The notes under the pieces are model-generated. The model was not told the DNA's origin, made no database searches, and saw only the letters and a list, made by a program, of their open reading frames with translations. DNA of 64,000 nt from Mya arenaria. Lineage: Eukaryota; Mollusca; Bivalvia; Myida; Myidae. Position numbers and translations under genes: made by a program. Numbering within the stretch: the stretch's first letter is position 1; each line of letters begins with the position of its first letter. The stretch is from the NCBI RefSeq assembly GCF_026914265.1, contig NC_069134.1, positions 10,861,258-10,925,257 on the forward strand, written 5' to 3'. This document shows, piece after piece, positions 1-11,300 of the stretch.

Positions 1-743
1 ACCTGTACCTTTCAGGCTTGATAGACCTGTACCTTTCAAACTTGATAGACCTGTACCTTTCAAATTTGATAGACCTGTACCTTTCAAACTTGACAGACCT
101 GTACCTTTCAGACTTGGCAGACATGTACCTTTCAAACTTGATAGACCTGTACCTTTCAAACTTGATAGACCTGTACCTTTCAGACTAGGCAGACCTGTAC
201 CTTTCAAACTTGATAGACCTGTACCTTTCAAACTTGATAGACCTGTACCTTTCAGACTAGGCAGACCTGTACCTTTCAAACTTGATAGACCTGTACCTTT
301 CAAACTTGATAGACCTGTACCTTTCAGACTTGACAGACCTGTACCTTTCAGACTTGATAGACCTGTACCTTTCAGACTTGACAGACCTGTACCTTTCAGA
401 CTAGGCAGACCTGTACCTTTCAAACTTGATAGACCTGTACCTTTCAAACTTGATAGACCTGTACCTTTCAGACTTGATAGACCTGTACCTTTCAGACTTG
501 ACAGATCTGTACCTTTCAGACTAGGCAGACCTGTACCTTTCAAACTTGACAGAGCTTTACTGTTCAGACTTGACAGACCTGTACCTTTCAGACTTGACAG
601 AACTTTACCTTTCAGACTTGATAGATCTGTACCTTTCAGACTTGATAGACGTGTATCTTTCAGACTTGACAGAGCTTTACCTTTCAGACTTGATAGACGT
701 GTACCTTTCAGACTTGATAGACCTGTACCTTTCAGACTTGAGA
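1..743. repeat. 24-bp minisatellite, about 31 copies
   Basis: Head-to-tail copies of a 24-base unit, acctgtacctttcagacttg plus a 4-base tail (atag, acag or gcag variants), run from the window edge to about 743. Because 24 is a multiple of three, one frame stays open and would give an 8-residue repeat, but there is no sign it is translated. The block lies upstream of a laminin-G/EGF exon, so it is most simply intronic. Copies differ mainly at the caaa/caga and atag/acag/gcag positions; the last few are the most diverged. Confidence 0.95.
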
Positions 744-819
744 GATTGCATGATTTAAATATAGATAATATTTTTATAAGGTTAGCACCAAAATCAATTC
801 AAAGAATTTTCCAATTCAG

Positions 820-3227
820 TTGACAATCAACAAGAAGCACATCCCTCTAGTGAAGCATGCAGTATCCGGCGTGAATGTGGAGAGTTGTGTACACCCATGT
901 GTAGGCCAGCCGTGTTTGAATAGCGGAGAGTGTATGCCGCACGGGGATGTGTACTCATGTAACTGTGGGATCGGCTATACAGGGGGCAGCTGCCATAAAA
1001 GTAAACCATGAGATTATGATTTAATGATTTTTATTTTTGCTCAGATTTAATGATATGGTTGTTATCTTGTAAATGTATGAAATGGCAATATGAAAAAATA
1101 GAAATGATTTTAAACTTAACAGATGTTAGTATAATGTGAGTGCTAAGAGTGAATATTATGATTGGTGACTCTAAATATGTTTTCAGCCAAGTATATACCC
1201 TACTATATCAGTACTGTATGATGTATATACCCTACTATATCAGTACTGTATGATGTATATACCCTACTATATCAGTACTGTATGATGTATATACCCTACT
1301 ATATCAGTACTGTATGATGTATATACCCTACTATATCAGTACTGTATGATGTATATACCCTACTATATCAGTACTGTATGATGTATATACCCTACTATAT
1401 CAGTACTGTATGATGTATATACCCTACTATATCAGTACTGTATGATGTATATACCCTACTATATCAGTACTGTATGATGTCTTTTCAGAAGTCAGTATGA
1501 GTACAGAAAGCCTGATGTTTTCTGAAAGCAGTTACTTGAAGTACACGAAATCTGACATTGCAAAAAGGTATCATAATGTGACAATAAAAGAAATTTTAAG
1601 AGAATTACCATAAATACAATTACTGTTGCATCAATATATCGTATATAAAAATTATGCGAAAACAACAAACAAGCAATTTTAAACAGTGGGTAACAAAAAC
1701 ATAGCTTATAAGTTATATCAGAATGCATTGAAATTTATACATGGATAACAATTAGAGAAAGAACTTAAAGTGATGGCATGTTTATTCAAACTGTTAAGTC
1801 ATTCAAATCTGATAATAATTATAATAAATTCAAGTAATTTTTTTCGATTAACGCCTTGTGCTAAATGAAGCCAACCAAACAAATCAAGGTGTGAGGTTCT
1901 TACCTGAACCCGCGAAAATGACATCGACCCAAGCAAACAAAACAAAGTGTGAAATTTTTACTTGGGACCGTGAAAATGACTTCGAGTGTGGAGAAATATC
2001 GACCCTCAAGATATCGAGCTATCCGATCGAATTTTATATGAACAAAGAGTTAAACAAAATCGGTTCTTTTAATCTGGTTCGAGCCAACGAGGATATTGAG
2101 CCATGAGATATCGAGCCAACGAATTTCGACTGTAACTTATTTTAATGTTTGTTTTTATTGTTATTATAGTGTTTGTACATGTGTATTCCAGAGTTGGCGG
2201 CGACAAAATTGACATCAAATTCTCCATCAAGCCAAAGTCCCCTAGTGGTGTGTTCTTCTGGAGTGGACAGGATATTATGGAGCCCAATAGCGACTATGTG
2301 GCCCTGGGCTTCAAGAATGAGGCTCTAGAGTTCCGCTACAATCTGGGAAGTGGGGAGGCGGTCATCTCGTACAACAATTCTGCACTGTTTGATGGACAGT
2401 GGCACCATATACATGCTCAAAGGTTATTTACTTTTCATCATTTCCTTACGTTTGTCAAGCCAGCAATCTTCCGTACACTTAAAGTGCGCTGCTTTCCTTA
2501 CTGCTCGGGCATATGTTGACCACATCAATTTTATGTCCATTCCCAGTGCTTGTACTAGCATTTATGCAACCGAAAACATACTTGAGGTATACATAAATAA
2601 TGCTGACATTCTTTTTAACTTGAATCCAAACTGATGTTATAATTTTTTTTTATATATGACTTGGTTTCTATGTTTAGGGACCAGCAGGATGGTTTTCTGT
2701 CCATCGACGGCCAGGAGGTGGTAGAGGGAAGCTCCAGGGGCAGTTACACCATGCTGAACACAAACAAAATACTCTACATAGGTATGGTAGATATTATTAG
2801 ACATTTTTTTCACCTGTGTGCATGACTTACATACTGGTAATGCCATCATTAGGGAGTTTCCATTAATGATACTTGCCAATTTACCTGTTTCAACTCCATT
2901 TCTGTTGATGTTTAAATGTTAAAGCTTTTATTTATATGGAAGGAAAGTGAAATGCAGGCTGTTAACAAAATGATGGGAGAGTATTAGAATTCGAAATATT
3001 GTGACCAATTTATTATTAAACATTAATTTCTTTTAATTGTTGTCTTAATTTTCATTAAATTATCTTGTTCTTTTTCAGGTGGCATGCCAAATACAGGAGG
3101 ATTGACCTTGAAGAAGTTCACATCAGGATTTGAGGGTTGCATCAAAGATATGACACTGAGTGAAAACTTTCAGCTAAAACTCCTGTCAGCCGCAGATAGT
3201 GGCAGAGATGTTATACCTTGCAAATGA
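820..3227 (+). CDS. 3' end of laminin-G/EGF matrix protein (agrin/perlecan/pikachurin class)
   Basis: Five exons can be joined with matching splice phases: 820-1000, 1489-1567, 2192-2422, 2678-2781 and 3079-3227 (744 bases, 247 residues plus stop). The first encodes the end of a laminin-G domain (HAVSGVNVESC) and an EGF domain with six cysteines (CVHPC, CLNSGEC, CNCGIGYTGGSC). The other four encode one whole laminin-G domain: start at SLMFSESSYLKYTKSD, core DIKFSIKPKSPSGVFFW, FDGQWHH, and the closing GCIKD...IPCK followed by the stop at 3225-3227. The 79-base exon at 1489 is short, but its phases fit on both sides and it supplies the domain's first strand. Laminin-G/EGF alternation ending in a laminin-G domain is typical of secreted basement-membrane proteins such as agrin, perlecan and pikachurin; this fragment cannot decide which. 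Upstream exons lie outside the window. Confidence 0.85.
1187..1480. repeat. 32-bp tandem repeat, about 9 copies, abutting a splice acceptor
   Basis: A 32-base unit (gtatataccctactatatc followed by agtactgtatgat) repeats about nine times with almost no divergence. The array ends only about 8 bases before the exon that starts at 1489, so the branch-point region of that intron must lie in repeat sequence. Such low divergence suggests recent expansion. Confidence 0.95.
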
Positions 3228-4800
3228 AGATCTGGTTGATATTAGTATTTAATAACATTATACAGTTTGAATTGCAATTACAGTGTTAGGGTGAAAAGAC
3301 ACTAACGGATATATCCAGTTTATAAATAACCAGTGATGCCTAGCTTTATGTTTGGTTATAAACCAGTCTAGTTCTCATGTTATTCGTTTTTGCCATCTTA
3401 AAATTTTGTACTTGTGTACCCACAACTAGTCATGGACAGCAAAATGTTTAAGTGTTTATTTTAACATACTTAGATGTTAAGTTAAATATCATTCAAAAAT
3501 GTTTAGATTATAAATATTGACACCACCTCTGGTTATATTGGTGGTTAACTGTGTTACATGATTTCAAGATTTCAAATCATGCTCGGTTATTTCTTTAAAA
3601 TATACCTCAGATGTAACATGTAGGAGTTAATATTGAATTAAGATTACGATCCATTTTTGATCTTTGATGTCTAGGCCATTTTAATGAAAATATATTGTTA
3701 AGCAGGATATACATGTATGTCTCAATTTTGATGGAATTCATCATTGATAGGTATAAAATTCCAAATCTCATTTCCCAATCAATACCAGAATTGCCTAGAA
3801 GTTGTGATTGTTGTGATAGGGGTGGTTCCATTTATTAATCTGGTTTGTCACATTCTTAAAATGGCTTTCATGTACAAGTTATCAATTAATGTAATGATTT
3901 TGAAGACAAATGTAATGATAACTTTCTTGCTGACATTTTTGTGACTTATTTATTGTATTATTTTTCATTGTAGGTATTTATTCATGCTTAGTTGTCCCTA
4001 GATGTTAATTTATTAATGTCCCTAAGAATCATGTCCCGATTTGGAAAATTATAAGAATTAAGAATTAATTGCTTTAATTTTGAAGAATAATTTACAGATA
4101 TCCATGAAATAATTCATGTTCTTAATCATATATCCTTGTATTCTTAATATACACATATTATTAGCTACAGATAATGGCAATAATTCTGCGTCAGAACTTG
4201 AATGTTTGTTTGTCTTGTCTGTTCTTTCGGGCTTTTGTTTCCCGTTTTTCAAATAGTAAAAACATCATTGTAAATACACATAGAAAATCATATGTTAATG
4301 TGGTTTGTGTCCATTTCTTTGTCCATTTTTAAGCCATTGCCTAAAGGATTTTTGTGCCATATTGTATTAACATGTTAATGATATATTTGTCCTTTTATTT
4401 GATTTTTATTTCTCATGTTAGATCTTTTAAGACGGATTGTTGCCCTGTCTTGCAACAGTTACTTTCCCTGTCTTACGTAAATAAGTTCCTAAAAAGTTTG
4501 TCATTCAGTAAATGTAATTTTCCTAGTGCAATCTAAATTTTAAAAATTGTATGATCATGTTCTATATAAATTTCATTAAAGTTATATTTTAATAGACACC
4601 TTGCCATTAGGATCTAAGGTTGACCCATAGGAGGTAATCTTCTGTTAGCCAATCAGAGGCCTACATAGTATAGCTTTGTATCAGCAAGGAAATTGAATTT
4701 AGTCTATATTGACCCCAAGTTCAAAAAGAATTTGGTGGTGTAGACTCAAATCACATTGTCAGTCACTGTTGATTGTCAATTATACTTTTTGAAATAAATA
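3228..4800 (+). other. Probable 3'UTR of the laminin-G gene
   Basis: AT-rich sequence after the stop codon, with no further coding exon that I can find. An AATAAA lies at 4793-4798, and weaker AT-rich signals occur earlier, so the transcript end is not fixed by sequence alone. No other gene is visible on either strand. Confidence 0.4.
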
Positions 4801-5040
4801 ATTAAAACAACTGTCAGTAAATTTGTGTATTATTAAAAAATTCTGCAAAGTTGGTGGCACCTTTGTTCCATTTTCACAAAGGAATTAATTCCAAATGAAC
4901 ACAGAGGTTCAGTTGTACATACCTGCTTCATGGCTGAGCTAAAAATAGAAATTTTAGAAATCCAAAATATTTATAAATAGATTTCAACAGCTTGGAGTCA
5001 GATCTTGCTGTAGTAAAGATGTGCACTTTAATCAGATTGA

Positions 5041-6009
5041 TTTTTAGCTCTACTGGCCATAGGCCGATGGTAATGTGTACGTAGTATGTGCGTCTGTGCG
5101 TCTGTAAACAATTGCTTGTGAACACGATACAGTCTTCAGTTTTGATTGTATCTCGATGAAACTTGTACAGTATCTAGATATCCATTAGAGCTCGGTTCCT
5201 TTAAAAAAAACAGCCAGAACCGCCCATGCATGCCTAGATTATGGGCTTTGAAAGTATAAAAAATGCGTTCGTTCGTAAACAATTGCTTTTGAACATGAGA
5301 CAGTCTTCAGTTTTTATTGTATCTTGATGAAACTTGTACAGTATTTAGATATCCATTAGAACTCAGTTCGGTACAGTAAAAATGCTATTTTTAGCTAAGT
5401 CTATTTTTAGCCAAGTCTACATGAGGGAAGTCTATTTTTAGCCAAGTTTACATGTAAAGTCACAATTGCTTGTGAATGTTTGTTCAAATTATGCCCCTGG
5501 GGTCATTACTGGCCACGCCCACGGGTTCACAGGTTTGGTATACTTAAATAAGGAAATGTTAAAAACCTTTTTGTCTGAAACAGCTATGCAGATCCTTGCT
5601 ATTTTGAACAAGGCTTTATTCAGTGGTCCACTACCATGTTTGTTCAAATTATGCTCCTTGGGTAAAAACTGGCACTGCCCTGGGTGTCACAATTTTCCTA
5701 GAGAATTATTTAAGAAATATTTTTTAAAATCTTTTTGTTTCAAACCACAAGGCCCATACCTTTGATATTTGTTGTGGAGCATCATATGATGACCGTCTAG
5801 CAAAATATTTGAAATTATGCCCCTTGGCAACTAACCTGCTTACAACGCTTTCTGTCCTCAGGTGTTGAATGTGCAGCGTTTTCAGCTAACCCAAACACAA
5901 AAAGTGAACTATATATTTGTTGCTTATTACTCAAACGTACATGCTCTGGATTGAAAATGACCACAAGAGCCATGCCAGTAGAGCATAGGCCCTCTTGGGC
6001 CTCTTGTTT
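5041..6009. repeat. Interspersed non-autonomous element with imperfect inverted ends
   Basis: The left end (tagctctactggccat) matches the reverse complement of the right end (ccatgccagtagagcata) over about 16 bases. Inside are two tandem half-copies of a segment containing aaacaattgcttgtgaac and cagtcttcag, then diverged copies of a 'caaattatgcccctggg' segment. No coding capacity is visible. The inverted ends suggest a MITE-like element; family not assigned. Confidence 0.6.
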
Positions 6010-6639
6010 AATTAGACATCTTATTTCCTTGCTGGATCAGTGCTGTGATATTTACTTAAGCTTGCCATTAAAGCCCTTGCCTACCTATGACCTGCCTTGA
6101 CACAATTGGCTTCAATTGATACTTATTTAATTGAAAACTAATACCATTTTCAGTTTTTATGATTTTTTTTTTTCAAACCAATTTCATTTTTTAATTAATA
6201 TACATTTTAGAGCTTTACATATTACATAGAAGGCTTTATATTCAATTGAACATTAAGATGGTGGACCTGTATCTTTGTGTTTGATCTTTGTTCAGACTGA
6301 ATGTGTTAATTTCTATTGAGTTTTGTAAGTTCTTACATTTGAAATACCCTGTACTTAAATTATTAGTATTAAAGATATAAAACATGAGCATTGTCTCCTT
6401 CTGTTTGTTAAAATCTTTGAATGTTTGCCAAAAGCAAAATACTAAGGCGCGGAAGGAAAGGATAGGTTCCGTCAGGTGTTGAGTATTTTATGAATACTTT
6501 CAGTTTCATACCAACACTTTGAATCAGTTCATCAGCTAATGTTTTTTTCCAACATAACACACTGATCATTGTTCTGGGCAGAATTCTCCAAAAAAAAAAT
6601 TCATCAGCCATGAGACATTGATTTTTTACCACAATAATT

Positions 6640-7360
6640 AATCAACAGCTGCCACTGTCAAGTGACAAATGCCCCTGATTGGGTCTTGTCGGTCATTATT
6701 ATACTTAAGAGATATTTGTAAAAAATATATGCCCCCTAATGGCAGCCAATTTATCATTTTGCATAAATATCTCTGGGGTTATTAAATTCATGACCAACCT
6801 CTTGATCTAGTTTGAGGATTGAAGGTCAACATTCTCTTTATTTCATTTTTTTGTGTTCAAGGTCACTGTTGCCCTGAATTTTGACGTACTCACCTCAAAA
6901 TCAAGAGAGGTCATCTGCAAGTCATGACCACTCTCCTTACAAAGATTAAAGACTGGAGCCCTAAGCATACTCTAGTAAAATTAGCTTTATGTGTTAAAGA
7001 TCACCACAGCCATGACATTTGATCTACTGGCCTCAAATACATTACGGGACTACGGGTCATCTGCTGGTCATGACCAACCTTGCTTATACTCTTGTTGTCA
7101 ATTGGACTAACTTTTTGTTTTCAATGTAACCACCGCCTTGACTTTCAATCTACTGACCTCAAAATCAAAAGGGTCATAGGCTTGTCTTGACCAACCTCCC
7201 TTCCAAGTTTGAGGACCTTAGTTGCACACACTCCTACTCCAGTTATCAATCAGACAAGCTTTTTGTGTCCAAGGTCACCTTGACCTTTAGCATACAGACC
7301 TCAAAATCAATAGGGGTCATCATCTCGTCATGACTAGCCTCCCTGCCAAGATTGAGGACC
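6640..7360. repeat. Diverged interspersed repeat ('gacctcaaaatcaa' type)
   Basis: At least four diverged copies of a segment built around 'tctactgacctcaaaatcaa', 'gggtcat...ggtcatgacca' and 'ccaagtttgaggacc' follow each other. The same family reappears at 49770-50235. There is no open reading frame; it is a dispersed repeat of bivalve type in intergenic DNA. Confidence 0.7.
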
Positions 7361-8204
7361 AAGTATAAAGAAGATAATATGTTGTAATGTATTGTTATAT
7401 TCCTATAGTTTTACTAATGCAATTGCTTATGTCAGACAAACAAAAGGAAATACATGTCTTCCTTAGTTGAATAGCCTCTTCCGGACAGATCTGAGCCATT
7501 TAGACACCGACAAGGTTCCTTAATTGGTCATGTATTTTTTTATCGTATATTGATGATATTAAATTGGCACATATGATCATGTGGTTAAAACTTTGCCATA
7601 TTATTAATGAGCATTATACAAAAACCAGGTCGATTGCATAGCCTTTTTTTGTTGAAATTTTCCATCCATCTGTTGATCAATCAGATTGAAATTTTAAAAC
7701 CATGTGCACATTCTGGCCATGTGCACATTCTGGAGTCTTTTTTTTCTGGTGAACTTACATTTTAATAGTTGTTGCTTGTGTGGTACTATCGAAGCAATCA
7801 TGATGCAGTTATTTCAATATACCGGAAATATATTAATGAATAAAAGAAAATCAAAAACAGACCAAGGCTGCATATGTGTGATTTTATTCACTACATAGTA
7901 CATAGCGATCATATTAAATAATCAAGAAATCAGAAAAGAAAAGAATATGTGCAATATTTATAAACAAATATTGTGATTTAAGATCACAATGCATCTTATA
8001 TCATAAAATAATAAAAACTGTTACCGCATAGGTATATAGAATAATAACCCAATAAAAAAAAGCCCAGACTACCTGTTTATCCACAAATGTTACACTAAAG
8101 AGGCTTCTTGTTGTGGATACTTGTCAGTATCCGTTTCACACTGAAGCAAAAAGCTTCGAAAAGACATCAAATGGTTCGTCTTCACTCCTCGGTCCACGTG
8201 CCCT
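7361..8204 (-). other. 3' flank and probable 3'UTR of the CENP-E gene
   Basis: Read on the minus strand, this follows the CENP-E stop codon. TTTATT at 7883-7888 (AATAAA on the minus strand) lies about 320 bases past the stop and is a candidate polyadenylation signal. Otherwise AT-rich with no gene visible. Confidence 0.4.
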
Positions 8205-8353
8205 TTACTGGGCTTTACAATTGTCCGGCTCGTCTGTTTTCTTCTTGCTCGGGTTAAGGTCTGGCACGTGATATCTGGGTCCCGGGGCCTTACGGGGGCT
8301 GGGCGTTTCTCGCAGGGAGTTGGTCTGGGACGGGGAGTCAACAGGGAACATGT
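8205..8353 (-). other. CENPE: CENP-E C-terminal exon with CaaX box CKAQ
   Basis: The last exon is entered in phase 1 from exon 30 (9538-9483) and reads 49 codons to TAA at 8205-8207. It has a proline-directed serine cluster ([15 protein letters not shown]-type sites by pattern), a basic run (PSKKK), and ends DNCKAQ. The final four residues, codons 8208-8219, form a CaaX prenylation box. As I recall it, human CENP-E ends in CKTQ and is farnesylated, so this ending supports both the frame choice and orthology. The other frames of this exon give no such ending. Confidence 0.85.
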
Positions 8354-11300
8354 CTGAAAGGTAGGAGAAAAATTGTTTTTTTAAAACTATTGCAACCTTT
8401 ATCGTTCAGTTGTCAAGGAAAACATATATATTGTAAACAACATAAACCATTTTCTTCATTCATCAAGCAGAAAAAATAGTCTTCAAGAAATGATAGCAAC
8501 ATGCCTTAAAAAAAAACCCTATATCAAGTGTCCTTCATTGACCTCATCTCCTCTTCATGTGGCACACAGGATGGCATACTCCTTTTTTTGTAACTGACAT
8601 ATGTCATAAATGGGTGTCTTGGGGAAAACCTCACTGTTGAATGTTTTACGAGCTCTGTCAATCATGACAGAATTCTCTAAAAAAAACTAAAATGCAAGAA
8701 GGACATTGGATGCTATCTATATGAATATGCCTATTTTTAATGTTTCTGTTTAAGCATGTTTTTGTTAAAGTAACCTTTATTTATGCCCATGCTACGACTT
8801 CCTCTTATTTGTAATTTTATGCATCCATGAACCTTTAAATTCAATTAATTAAATACATACTATAGAATATTTTATATGTCTGTTAAGGGTTATAGCTTTA
8901 AAGAAATAACCTTATTATTCATTAAACCTTTCATAAATACACACAGGTTTATGAAGTGAAACACACAACTACATTTAATGAATGATTTATATCATCAAAG
9001 TGTCTAAAAAGTAACACAACATCACTAAAACTATTAATTCTACATGTATAACATACTATGTCTAAACCACGTGTTTTGATTTTCACTGATGCCAAGCAGT
9101 GTAAAGCCACACTTAACATAAAACTAGTAATCTGCTTATGCAACTAGGTAGTTATTTTCATGACTGAAAAAGTCCATAGGGGCTCATAACTGGTGACCTT
9201 GAACATCTTGTTGAATGGTTTTTAAATGGGTGACCTAAATTTTTTAAATGTTATTCCATTTTTTAAAGAAAGACTACAATTTCACACGAGATCACATGCA
9301 GACAACTTAGTTTATTGAACTCATGTATGAAAAGAATGTGATTATTTTTTGTTTCACTATAATGATAGACACATTTATATAGATAGTGTCAAAAGTTCTT
9401 TATATGTTAATGTATTGTTTGTTTTCAGTCTAAAATTAATTGACCAATGATAATGTCATCTACTGGACATGACTGTCGTTACCTCTCAGGTATTTTGAGG
9501 TGCTGTTTTTCGCCGGGGATCCACTTTTCTCCTTCAGCCTGAAATGTAATATGAAACAACTATAAAAACATGAAATTTAAGGTTAGTATTACCAATGCCA
9601 TGCCATTCTCCATGGACATACTAATTAACATGACATCAATGGTAGCCTTGCTCTGCCTGGTCACTTATTAGAAGATGTTTGTCAGAGCTGGTCAAAGTAA
9701 TCCATTTGATTATAAAATTATGTTCTATCTTTTTTGAATAAATATTATCCCTTAATTGGAAAATTAAATGGTTAATCAACATCCAACAAGCAGCATTGAG
9801 ATTATTTTAAAAACACATTACTGGTAAGTATATGTACTAAATATTTCACTGAATAATAATTAACTGAGACCATGAGAAAAAACTAGTTAGGAAAACAACA
9901 TCTAAGGTCGCATTAATGCACCAAATACTGCATTAACAGTGTATGATCAATATGAGCTTACTTTTTCAGTTCGGCCTGAAGGCTGGCATTTTTGCCCTCC
10001 AGTTTCTTGCCCTTGTCAGCCATGTGGCGTAGTTGCCGTAGTGTTTCCACAGAGACGTTCTCCTTGTCAAACTCCTCCCAGTGGGCGACACGTTTCTTCA
10101 TGCGCTCCACCTCCTGCTTCAGTCGCTTGTTCTCCGCCTCCACCAGACACACCTGGGGCATGATATATCAATGTTTACAATGTGAACGTCTAGACAAGAG
10201 AAAGGGCAATTCCTTTTCAATTTTGTTGGCTCACTCTCATTTTGAGGTAAAATACCCAATACCTTATATATTATGTGCCCAAGACCTAATGTAACATGAT
10301 GTGCCCAAGATGTTCACATAGCCTTATAAATATGAATAAGCTCCAGTATTATTGATATTTCCTTTTCTCCAACTGCTGATGAATGACTGTGAAGTATTCA
10401 ACTAACTATTGATTTAAAATTTAGGAAACTGTTTTGTTTTACATTGTTCAATTAATTCCTAATTAGCAATTTAATGTCTGAAAACATTTGTTCAATTACA
10501 AACTTAGAGATAAAGTGAAAGACATAGGAATGAAACATAAAACAGTATGAAGTCATGAATCATTCTCACCTTAAAGTGGTCCATGATTCCCCCACTTGCA
10601 CTGTGCTGGCCAGTGAGGGAAGATGACTGATTTGTGTCTGCCTTGCTCTCCATACCAGATTGATTTTCTGAGGTGTCGGCTCTAAATGAATTATTCTCTT
10701 CAAAACTGGGTGGCTTCAGTGTCCTCACATCAACTGGAGAATAGAAAGAAGAGGCAATCATTCAATACTGTGTCAAATATTTGTAAAAATACCAAAATAA
10801 AATATTTTAATGGTTTTAATACATGTACTTTATAATCTTGCAAACATTTTTCTATTAAGCCATTTTTTTATGAAATGCATGATTTTGTATATTTATCTGT
10901 TATTCTGAAGAAATTAAATTTTAATATAAATCTTACGAAACATTTTATTTGCCTTTGTTATACATAATTTTGCAATGTTCAAATTATTGCCTGAATATAT
11001 GTGTACATTAAGATAAAAACTGAAAACCCCCAAATAAACCGAGGAAATCCTATGTATGGCAAGATGAAGTCCATACAAGTAAAATCATAACTCTATGACA
11101 AAACAAAGCGCGTACAAGTATTATCTAGGTTCTGGAGCCTCCTCATCTCGTTCTTCATGCGGGAAATCCTCGCCTCATACTGGTCTATTGTCTCCTTGTA
11201 CTGCACGACTCTACAGATGGGCATAAACATTCGAGATTATAAAATCATTGCTACATTCATGATTATAATATCATTATTACATGCGAGATTATAAGACAAT

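Noticed and set aside
546-758. Open frame with repeated LYLSDLID-type residues
   Set aside because: It is only the translation of the 24-bp minisatellite; the frame stays open because the unit is a multiple of three.
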